A stretch of 64,000 nt of DNA from Anaerobaca sp035448545 (GTDB lineage Bacteria; Planctomycetota; Phycisphaerae; Sedimentisphaerales; Anaerobacaceae). The stretch spans positions 62,001 to 126,000 of the forward strand of contig DAOTJE010000004.1 of assembly GCA_035448545.1 (NCBI GenBank). The letters run 5' to 3'. The notes below the pieces were generated by a model that was not told the origin of the DNA, ran no database searches, and saw nothing but the letters and a program-made list of their open reading frames with translations. Below are positions 8,844 to 16,312 of this stretch, piece after piece (the stretch's first letter is position 1; every line of letters begins with the position of its first letter). Position numbers and translations under genes: made by a program.

Positions 8844-9311
8844 GTGACGACCGAGAAGCAGCGGAGGATTTGTTTGGTGGCCTCGGCAGGAGGGCACCTC
8901 AGTGAGCTTTTGAAGATCGCCAAGGTCTGGTCCGGCCAGAGAGTCTGCTGGATCACCACTGTCGATGTGGTCCGGGATACCTTGGGCAAAACCGGCGAAG
9001 TGCATGTCGTCGGCGAATGCAATCGGCAGCATCCGCTGCGCGTCATTGGAGTATTCCTCCGGTGTCTTCGCATCATTCGCCAGGAACGCCCGAATGTGGT
9101 CATCAGTACCGGAGCGGCCCCAGGATGCATGGCAGCCGTACTCGGTCATTTGGCGGGAGCGAGAGTGATCTGGCTGGATAGCATCACAAACGTCCATCGT
9201 TTGTCTCTGTCCGGCCGACTGGCTCGTCCCTTTGTCGATTTGTTCCTGGTCCAATGGCCGGCATTGGCCCGCAAGTACCGTGGAGTTGAGTACGTCGGGG
9301 CTGTGATATAA
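8844..9311 (+). CDS. pssD: Second PssD/Alg14-like subunit (paralogue of 7718-8179)
   Basis: A 155-residue copy of the Alg14-like subunit. The motifs ICLVASAGGHLSELLKIAK, VVGECNRQHPLRVIG, ERPNVVISTGAAPGCMAA and NVHRLSLSGRLARPF match the first copy almost residue for residue, and the C-terminus YRGVEYVGAVI is identical. The likely GTG start at 8844 lies 13 bases after the N run, so part of the 5' region may be in the gap. Its partner pssE is only a relic here. The protein is therefore either an orphan that could pair with the first PssE, or on its way to becoming a pseudogene. Confidence 0.75.
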   Translation: MTTEKQRRICLVASAGGHLSELLKIAKVWSGQRVCWITTVDVVRDTLGKTGEVHVVGECNRQHPLRVIGVFLRCLRIIRQERPNVVISTGAAPGCMAAVLGHLAGARVIWLDSITNVHRLSLSGRLARPFVDLFLVQWPALARKYRGVEYVGAVI

Positions 9312-9382
9312 TCGTCCTGATGCCGGGAACCCCGTTCCGGTTCAATCATCTCGTCCGAGGAGTTGATGACTTCTTCGCGGCG
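9308..9382 (+). pseudogene. Relic of a second pssE
   Basis: Directly after the second pssD, the reading frame that would be pssE translates as IIVLMPGTPFRFNHLVRGVD then DFFAA. This aligns without gaps to the first PssE (MIFLTVGTQFPFDRLVRAVD, DFFDA). The start codon position is ATA instead of ATG, and similarity ends after about 25 codons. It is a truncated, start-less duplicate created with the second pssD. Confidence 0.8.
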
Positions 9383-10110
9383 AAACCAACACGTTTGAGA
9401 TCCGTTATGCCGCGGCGCCGAATCGACGGTGCGCGACTTGCGAGGTTGCTTTGGTACCGGTGAGATCATCCCTATCAGCGCGAACTCCCTGCACGAGACG
9501 CTCGTGGTGATCGGCGGAGATTGACAGCAAAGCAGCAGGCGCGTTCGCGCCGGTCCGCATCGGGCGTACGGCGAAGGATTCCATGCGGGTTCCGTGTTTT
9601 GCCATGCCAAGTGCGCATCTGGGTTTATCCCGCCCGCGAAAGTGCCGATATTCCCAAGGGGGCCGTTGACGGATAGCTCCCTGTTATCCGACCCCGAGCC
9701 CATCTGTGACATATAGGATATCGGACCTTGTGGTCGGTATGGAAACCGTCCCAAAAGCGCTCGCGGCTCTGGAATTGGCTGGATGCAAAGTGTGCGGTTT
9801 GATAGCATGTCACCGGAGGGTGGCGAACATGCTGTGGTCTTCCAGGGATCCGATGCGTTCCAAGAGGACGAAGTATCGAACGGCACAGCTGAAAGGGTTC
9901 CAGACGCCCCGAGGCTACGCATGAGAGGAGGACGAGATTACACGCCGGCGTCGTTGCGTCTGTGCGTATCCCAAGTCGTTCCCCAGGGACGCGGACGGAC
10001 ACGGCAGTGCGTCGGGGTCGTCCCGTTCCAAATACGGGCCAGGCAGAACGGACGTTCGGACAAGGGTTCTTGTTTCCATCGGCGCATGGATTGGGACAAG
10101 ACTTGGACTG
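9383..10110 (+). other. About 730 bases without a recognisable gene inside the EPS locus
   Basis: I find no frame with a convincing start, ribosome site and protein-like content. Short coding-like patches remain, for example EIIPISANSLHETLVVIGGD at 9461-9520 before a stop, suggesting a decayed gene. No inverted terminal repeats or transposase fragments were visible. The longest minus-strand frames here are Pro/Arg/Ser-rich shadows. Confidence 0.6.
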
Positions 10111-12090
10111 ATGGAAGGTAACCTTCTGACAGAGCAATTGGATATTCGGACCGTCGTACTCGTCGGGCGGCAGGATTTCGGACGTTGTCCGCTGGCGGCG
10201 CGTTTGCCCATGGCGCTGTGGCCGATCGCGGGCAGACCCGCGCTCGAACGGTTGCTCGACCACTTGGCACAGGAGGGGATTCGTCGGGCTGTGGTCTGCA
10301 GTGAGAACGACATTTCCGAGTATATCGAGCCGGTTCGTCAGCGTCACCGGTTGGAGATCACCACGCTGAACGAAGACCTGACCGGTGGCACCGCGGGGTG
10401 TCTTCGGGACGCGGTGGGGTCGGACACCGGCGATTTGATCATGGTCTTCTCAGGCAGCATGGTGTCACCGCCGCCGTTGCGAAGTCTCATCGAGTCGCAT
10501 CGTTTGCACGGCGCCGACCTGACCATGGTGTTCAACCCGGAACGGCCCGATAGCGACGTGCCGGGAGCCCCTGCGGAAATCTACTTATGCAAGCGCGATG
10601 TGTTGCGGTTGATTCCTGCGGCCGGCTATTCCGATATCAAGGAAGGGCTCATTCCATCTATCCTGCGAGCCGGAGGCGTGGTCCGGCCGTTTGTCCTGGC
10701 CACAGAGGTTGGGAGTTTCCACGACCGCTGCGGTTATCTGCGCGCCGTATCGAAACACCTGATGGAATACGCCGAGCCGGGTCAGGTCGAAGGGCCGCAC
10801 GGGGGGCCTCGGGTCGCGCCGCAGGCCTCGGTTCACCCTTCCGCGAGGATATGGGGAGCCGTAGAGGTTGGGGAAAAGGCGCGCATCCTTGAAAGAGCAA
10901 TGATCGTTGGTCCGGCCGTTATCGGACCCGGTGCCGTTGTCGGTCGCGAAAGCGTCGTTGTCAGGAGTGTGCTGTGGAGGGACGCACGCGTGGGCAACCG
11001 CTGTGAGGTTTTTGAATCGGTTCTCGACAGCGCAGCGGTGCTGGCCGATGGGGCCGCGGTCGCCGAACGGACGGTGGCAGCTGGCCGGGCGAGGAAGATG
11101 GGAGAGGAGCGCCTGAAAAGCCGGAGGTGTTGGAAGGCGCGCCTCACGGATCGAGTGCAGGAGCTGATGGACAAGTTGCCGGCGAGAGCCCGGATGTCTC
11201 CGCGGCAGGCCGGGTACCTCGTCGGAGGGTGGATTGTTCTGGCGGCGTTCCTGTGGTCCTACTGGCCAACGTTTATGGATCTGTACGAGGTCTGGCGGAG
11301 GAATGACGAATACTCGGCCGGCCTGCTCGTTCCGTTTCTGGCGGCGTATGCGCTCTGGGTTCGCCGGCGCGATTTCGAGGCGGTGTCCGTGCGGCCGGCG
11401 GTATGGGCCGGCATTCTTCTTTTCCTTGCGGCACAGACCGTCCGAGGCTTGGGGCTCTACCTGATGTTCGGCTCAGCCGAGAGGCTCTCTGTGCTCATGT
11501 CGATCGTCGCCATTGCCGTGCTGCTGCTGGGCTGGGCCTTCTTGCGAAAACTGGCGGCGACGCTGGTGTTTTTGTGCCTGATGCTCCCGTGGCCGAATCG
11601 GGTTCAGGCGGCGCTGGCGGTGCCGCTCCAGAGTTGGGCCACGACGTCCGCGGTTTTTTGCCTGGAGTTGGCGGGGTATGAAGTGGCCAGGGAGGGCAAT
11701 ATCATTACCGTGGAGAACACGCGTGTGGCGGTGGCCGAGGCCTGCAACGGTCTGCGGATGATCACCGCCTTCGTGGTGATCAGCGGATTGGTCGTGCTCT
11801 TGGCAAGACGCGCGTGGTGGGAGAAGCTGGTGATTCTGATTTCCAGCCTGCCGATCGCCCTGTTCTGTAACACAGTGCGACTCACCATGACCGCGGTGGC
11901 GTTCACGTTTCTCAAAGGCGAACACGTGGAGAAGCTGTTCCACGATTTTGGCGGATACGCCATGATGCCTCTGGCACTGGCTCTGGTAGTGGGAGAGTTG
12001 TGGTTTCTGGCGCGGTTGACCACTCCGCCGACGGAGCTGTCGCCGACGGTGATCACGCGACGACAACCGCGGCAGATACCGGACTCTTGA
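10111..12090 (+). CDS. Exosortase fused to an N-terminal nucleotidyltransferase/beta-helix-like module
   Basis: 659 residues with two unrelated parts. Residues 1-230 resemble a sugar-1-phosphate nucleotidyltransferase, but the G-x-G-T-R-L loop is replaced by VGRQDFGRCPLAARL, so catalysis is doubtful. Residues 235-325 are hexapeptide repeats of a left-handed beta-helix (VHPSARIWGAVEVG, AVIGPGAVVG). Residues 367-635 are a multi-TM exosortase with the expected triad: Cys545 in VAEACNGLRM, Arg590 in NTVRLTMT and His611 in LFHDFGGYAMM. Exosortases are membrane transpeptidase-like enzymes that cut PEP-CTERM tags of secreted proteins. The likely substrates are encoded at 22.1-24.8 kb. The next gene (Wzc-like) begins 17 bases later. 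The fusion is discussed in findings. Confidence 0.88.
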   Translation: MEGNLLTEQLDIRTVVLVGRQDFGRCPLAARLPMALWPIAGRPALERLLDHLAQEGIRRAVVCSENDISEYIEPVRQRHRLEITTLNEDLTGGTAGCLRDAVGSDTGDLIMVFSGSMVSPPPLRSLIESHRLHGADLTMVFNPERPDSDVPGAPAEIYLCKRDVLRLIPAAGYSDIKEGLIPSILRAGGVVRPFVLATEVGSFHDRCGYLRAVSKHLMEYAEPGQVEGPHGGPRVAPQASVHPSARIWGAVEVGEKARILERAMIVGPAVIGPGAVVGRESVVVRSVLWRDARVGNRCEVFESVLDSAAVLADGAAVAERTVAAGRARKMGEERLKSRRCWKARLTDRVQELMDKLPARARMSPRQAGYLVGGWIVLAAFLWSYWPTFMDLYEVWRRNDEYSAGLLVPFLAAYALWVRRRDFEAVSVRPAVWAGILLFLAAQTVRGLGLYLMFGSAERLSVLMSIVAIAVLLLGWAFLRKLAATLVFLCLMLPWPNRVQAALAVPLQSWATTSAVFCLELAGYEVAREGNIITVENTRVAVAEACNGLRMITAFVVISGLVVLLARRAWWEKLVILISSLPIALFCNTVRLTMTAVAFTFLKGEHVEKLFHDFGGYAMMPLALALVVGELWFLARLTTPPTELSPTVITRRQPRQIPDS

Positions 12091-12107
12091 CATAGGAGAA
12101 TGGGGCA

Positions 12108-14417
12108 ATGAACAATCTCGAAAAATACCTGGATCAGGTGATCGAACAGAAACCTGCGGCGTACGACGTTCCGTTGGACCTGGAATCCGACGCGTCCGTG
12201 CGGCCGAAGCCGAACGTGCTGCGCAGCATCGCAAAGCGATGGTACATCGTCCTGGGGGTGCTTGTTCTGGTCTGTGCGGTGGGGCTGCCGTTGATCTGGT
12301 TCTTTGTCCAGCCCGTCTACACGGTTCAGGGTGCCGTGCGCGTTGCCCCGGTGGTCGAGAGGATCCTTACAGGAGAGACCCAAGGCAGTGGCGGCAGTCT
12401 GGGTTACCGCGACTTCGTCAATACGCAGGTCACCATTCTGACCAGCGGTCCGGTTCTCCAAAGAATCGCCGACGATCTGGCGGGTCGCGATCTGCGGATC
12501 TTCAGTGGTGAGCCGCAAAGCCCGTTGGGCAAGCTCAAGGCCCTGCTCCTGCCCTCGACCGGCAAGCCGGACCCGGCCGCCGTGCTGAAGAACGCCGTGG
12601 CCCATGGAGTGATCTCGGCCGGCCAGGTGCCGGAGACGGAACTGATGGCCGTCACGATGAAGGCAACGGATTCCACCGAGGCCATCCAGATCGTAAACGC
12701 CTTTCTTACACACTATCAGAACAAATACGGTACCGATTCGACCGAAGCCGAGAATGCCAGAATCCGGATTCTGACCGACACCCGAACGCAGTTGCTCAAT
12801 AAGATCACCTCGCAGACGGAGACTATCCGCCGACTCGCGGAGGAATACGGTACCACCGTGTTGGACACGCGACACGACATGGAGCTGCAGACGCAGAACA
12901 CCTTATGGTCGCAGTGGATCGCGCTGGAAGGCCGACGACTGGCGCTGGAAGCCAATGTGGCGGTGCTGGCCCAGGCGGCTACGGATGTCAATATGCCTGC
13001 CGAACAGATCCTAGCCGCCCGAAAAGAATACGTGAATTCCGACCCGGAATTTCAGCAGTTGTCGCAGAACATCGTGCAGATGCGACGTGACCTGCTGGTG
13101 GCCAAGCAGACTTTCAAGCCGGGAAACCCGGCCCTCACGCAACAGGAGGAACTGCTGACACGGTTCGAACAGGCGTTGGAGGCCAAGCGCGAGGCTCTGG
13201 AGCAGGAATTCAACGAAGGCCTCAACGAGCGCCTGGCGGCGGTCGCCCGGCAGAAACTGCAGAACGCCCAGTTGGAATTGCAGCAACTCCTCGCCCATCA
13301 GGAAAAGCTCCGCGGAGAGCTCAAGGATCAGGACACCAAGACCCAGAAGGTCGGTCAGACCAACCTGCAGATCCAGGACCTTCAGTTCAACCTGGCGATG
13401 GACCGGGAGATGTACGAGGAGATCAGTCGTCAAATCAAGACAATGGAGATGGAGCGTCAGGGACGTCCGCGGATCACGCCGGCCTATTCCGCCTATGTCG
13501 TCCAGACGGACAATCGCCGGCCGCAAATGGCGATCGCTCTGTTCTTCGGGGGTCTGGCGGCGGGAGCCGGGTTGGCTTTTCTCCGGTCCAGGATGGACAA
13601 GACGCTTCAGACGCCGGAAGACATGACGCGCTATCTGGGGTTGCCCGTGCTGGGAACGACCACAAGTTCCCATACGATCAAACCGGCACAGTTTGCCGAA
13701 CAGATCGCCAGCGACTACCAGACCATTCGCACGAATCTCGGACTGCTTACCGACGGCGGCATGCCCAAGAGGCTGGCGGTGTGCAGTCCCGGCACAAGGG
13801 AAGGCAAGACGACTTTTGCGGTCAATCTGGCGACGAGCCTGGCCAAGTCGGGCAAGAAGGTGCTTCTGATCGACGGCGACCTGCGGAAGCCTGACGTGCG
13901 GTACATGCTGAATGTGCCGAACGGCTCCGGGGGGCTGCAGGAAGTGCTTCTGGGAGAGGACCCCCGCGGAATCATTTGCGCGGTCCCCGGGAGCGGCCTG
14001 CATGTGTTGGCGGCCAACGCGCGCAATCTGGCGGACCCCTATGAGTTGCTGGCTTCCCCCAAGGCCGCCGAACAGATCGACAAGATCGGTCGGGACTACG
14101 AGCACGTGATTGTCGATACACCGCCGGCGTTGGCTTTCCCCGACGCCATCGTGTGGGCCAAGCTGACGGACGCCGTGATCCTGGTGGGTTTTGCCGGCCA
14201 GACCACCGCCCCGGACCTGGCCGAAGCCAGAGACCGATTCACGCGCGTTCGGGCTCGGGTCGTCGGCGCGATCCTCAGCAACGTACGAGCCGGTCAGAGC
14301 CTCTACCGGTACAACTACGGGTATCGCACCCGGATGACGCCGCCCGTTCACAAGACCGCCCGGCAGAAGAAGATGCTGCTTTCTGCGCAAGGTCCGGATG
14401 ACAGTGTCCAGGCGTGA
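12108..14417 (+). CDS. Wzc-type polysaccharide co-polymerase with cytoplasmic tyrosine-kinase domain
   Basis: A 769-residue inner-membrane protein controlling polysaccharide chain length and export. It has TM1 at about residues 45-68 after a cytoplasmic head, a long periplasmic coiled-coil region (about 220-430, Gln/Leu/Glu-rich), and TM2 near 470-492. A BY-kinase/CpsD domain follows, with Walker A GTREGKT (562-568), Walker A' LLIDGDLRKPDV (Asp589, Asp591) and Walker B VIVDTPPA (Asp670). A C-terminal tyrosine cluster near residue 733 (LYRYNYGYRTR) is the expected autophosphorylation site. AGGAGA precedes the ATG. The usual outer-membrane partner, a Wza-like lipoprotein, is encoded at 25668-26435 on the other strand. 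Confidence 0.9.
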   Translation: MNNLEKYLDQVIEQKPAAYDVPLDLESDASVRPKPNVLRSIAKRWYIVLGVLVLVCAVGLPLIWFFVQPVYTVQGAVRVAPVVERILTGETQGSGGSLGYRDFVNTQVTILTSGPVLQRIADDLAGRDLRIFSGEPQSPLGKLKALLLPSTGKPDPAAVLKNAVAHGVISAGQVPETELMAVTMKATDSTEAIQIVNAFLTHYQNKYGTDSTEAENARIRILTDTRTQLLNKITSQTETIRRLAEEYGTTVLDTRHDMELQTQNTLWSQWIALEGRRLALEANVAVLAQAATDVNMPAEQILAARKEYVNSDPEFQQLSQNIVQMRRDLLVAKQTFKPGNPALTQQEELLTRFEQALEAKREALEQEFNEGLNERLAAVARQKLQNAQLELQQLLAHQEKLRGELKDQDTKTQKVGQTNLQIQDLQFNLAMDREMYEEISRQIKTMEMERQGRPRITPAYSAYVVQTDNRRPQMAIALFFGGLAAGAGLAFLRSRMDKTLQTPEDMTRYLGLPVLGTTTSSHTIKPAQFAEQIASDYQTIRTNLGLLTDGGMPKRLAVCSPGTREGKTTFAVNLATSLAKSGKKVLLIDGDLRKPDVRYMLNVPNGSGGLQEVLLGEDPRGIICAVPGSGLHVLAANARNLADPYELLASPKAAEQIDKIGRDYEHVIVDTPPALAFPDAIVWAKLTDAVILVGFAGQTTAPDLAEARDRFTRVRARVVGAILSNVRAGQSLYRYNYGYRTRMTPPVHKTARQKKMLLSAQGPDDSVQA

Positions 14418-14476
14418 GTTGCGCGGTGTTTTAACCGTTATGGGCCGAGTCTGTAGATCTCTGGTGTGAATTGGCT

Positions 14477-16195
14477 ATGAGGCTGATTGTAGTCCGAGGC
14501 GAGGGCGATGGAGCAAACGCGCTGGAGACGAGCGTACTGCGCTACGCCTTGTCCGCCCGTCCGCTGCCGGACGTGATTCTGGACGGAGCCTATCGCCTCT
14601 GTAGTCCGATCGAGGGGGGCAGTGATTTCTCAGAACTGACCGGCGGAGCGGGGCGGAGCAACGCTGTGTGGGTGGTTCCCGCGTCCTGGCGGACGGATGC
14701 GGCGGACGACGCCGAGCAGGACAGCAGATGTATGGCCGCAGAGGAATTCGACCTGCAACAGATCGGTGACATCCGCCGCCATCCCTGGCTGATGATCTCG
14801 AACGGGCGTTTTGCTGCCCATGTCAGCGACGATCTTTCGGATCGCCTGCTGGCCAGGACCTCGTCGGATGTGCTGGTCATGACGGCAGTGCCCGGACTGC
14901 TGGCGTATCAGGAACGAATCCGCCTGGCGGAAACGGGAGAACTGGTCGGGTACCGGCGGCTGTACAGGGACGCGATGGAGCCGGTGCCGTTGCCGGTGGA
15001 CTGGCCTCATCATCTGCTGATCCGGTCCGCGCACGCGGGGGCGGTTCTAAGCGATGGTCTGCCCCGGGAATTCGGGGAGATGATCGCGCGATGCCGGGCG
15101 CGTGGCGCGAGCGTCGAGGCCGTTTCTATGGCTGGTTCCGTGATCGATCTGGCGTCCCTGGATGGGCTTTTGGCCCTGTCCGACATGGTGTTGACCCACG
15201 GCCCGCCGCGAGGGGCCGCTCGGAAGGTCTCGTTCGGCAGGCAGGTGTATGCATACGGTGGGGACCAGCATGTTTCGCGTGACGCGCGCTTCGTGGGTCC
15301 GGTGCTTCTGGGACGCGGTGTGTGCATCGAGCCGGGGGCGGTGATCGTCGGCCCCAGCATCCTTTGCGACGGCTGCACGGTGGGGCGAGGCGCTTTGGTC
15401 GACTCGTCGATCGTGGGGCCACGGGTTGCCGTCCGGCCGGATCACGCGTTTCACCGCTGCGTTGTTTCGGACCCCGACGATGGGACGGCGTCCGAACGCT
15501 TCTGTTCGCCGCAAGCGCCTCGGTTCGCGACGAAACCGCTGTGTCCGACTCGCCAGACCGTCTTCCGCACCTGGCCCCGTTTCTCGTATCCCGGTTGTTT
15601 CAAGCGGATCGTGGATGTGATCGTCGCCAGCATTGTCCTGATCCTGTTTGCCCCTGTGGTGCCGTTGATTGCCCTGGCAATCAAAATCAATTCGCCCGGG
15701 CCCGTGTTCTTCCGAGACAAGCGTCAGGGTCTTCACGGACGCCCGTTCAATTGCGTCAAGTTCAGGACGATGCGCGTCGGGGCGGCCGAGATTCAGGACA
15801 AGCTGCGTTTCGTCAGCGAGGTGGACGGACCGCAATTCAAGATGGCCGACGATCCTCGGATCAGTACGGTCGGGCGCTTCCTGAGAGAAACCTATCTGGA
15901 CGAAATCCCTCAGTTTGTCAATGTCTTGTGTGGACAGATGAGTATTGTGGGACCGCGACCGTCGCCGGAATCGGAGAACACGCTGTGTCCGTCGTGGCGT
16001 GACGCGAGGCTTTCCGTACGGCCGGGCATCACAGGATTGTGGCAGGTCTATCGAACGCGCGAGCCCTTTAAAGACTTCCAGGAATGGATCTACTACGACA
16101 CCAAGTACGTGCAGGAGCTCTCTCCGCAAATGGACCTGTGGGTATGTTGGTGCACGTTCCGAAAGATGGTGGCCAACTTCATCCGTCAGTTCTGA
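14477..16195 (+). CDS. Initiating sugar-phosphate transferase fused to an N-terminal nucleotidyltransferase/beta-helix-like module
   Basis: 572 residues (TTG 14471 is an alternative start). The C-terminal domain (375-572) is a polyprenyl-phosphate sugar-1-phosphate transferase of the WcaJ/EpsE type: one TM (RIVDVIVASIVLILFAP), then KINSPGPVFFRDKRQG, CVKFRTM, DPRISTVGRFLRETYLDEIP and MSIVGPRP. It would load the first sugar phosphate onto undecaprenyl phosphate. The N-terminal 370 residues begin like a degenerate nucleotidyltransferase fold (MRLIVVRGEGDGAN) and include hexapeptide repeats at about 262-331 (VGPVLLGRGVCIEPGAVIVG). This mirrors the module on the exosortase two genes upstream. WcaJ proteins normally carry extra TM segments here instead. 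Confidence 0.87.
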   Translation: MRLIVVRGEGDGANALETSVLRYALSARPLPDVILDGAYRLCSPIEGGSDFSELTGGAGRSNAVWVVPASWRTDAADDAEQDSRCMAAEEFDLQQIGDIRRHPWLMISNGRFAAHVSDDLSDRLLARTSSDVLVMTAVPGLLAYQERIRLAETGELVGYRRLYRDAMEPVPLPVDWPHHLLIRSAHAGAVLSDGLPREFGEMIARCRARGASVEAVSMAGSVIDLASLDGLLALSDMVLTHGPPRGAARKVSFGRQVYAYGGDQHVSRDARFVGPVLLGRGVCIEPGAVIVGPSILCDGCTVGRGALVDSSIVGPRVAVRPDHAFHRCVVSDPDDGTASERFCSPQAPRFATKPLCPTRQTVFRTWPRFSYPGCFKRIVDVIVASIVLILFAPVVPLIALAIKINSPGPVFFRDKRQGLHGRPFNCVKFRTMRVGAAEIQDKLRFVSEVDGPQFKMADDPRISTVGRFLRETYLDEIPQFVNVLCGQMSIVGPRPSPESENTLCPSWRDARLSVRPGITGLWQVYRTREPFKDFQEWIYYDTKYVQELSPQMDLWVCWCTFRKMVANFIRQF

Positions 16196-16312
16196 TCTCG
16201 CCGTCGCCGGGCCGCGGTGAGACGATCGTACCCGGCGGTGTGGACGAGGGCGTGCGGCGCAAGAACCCCGGCCGAAGGAAATCGCCCTGATTCAGTGGAA
16301 AGGATACATCTG

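Noticed and set aside
9383..10110. Possible insertion sequence in the EPS gap
   Set aside because: No terminal inverted repeats, target duplications or transposase fragments could be found by eye.
10111..10830. Reading the exosortase head as a working mannose- or glucose-1-phosphate nucleotidyltransferase
   Set aside because: The Gly-rich signature loop and the following Lys are missing, so function as an active pyrophosphorylase is not supported.
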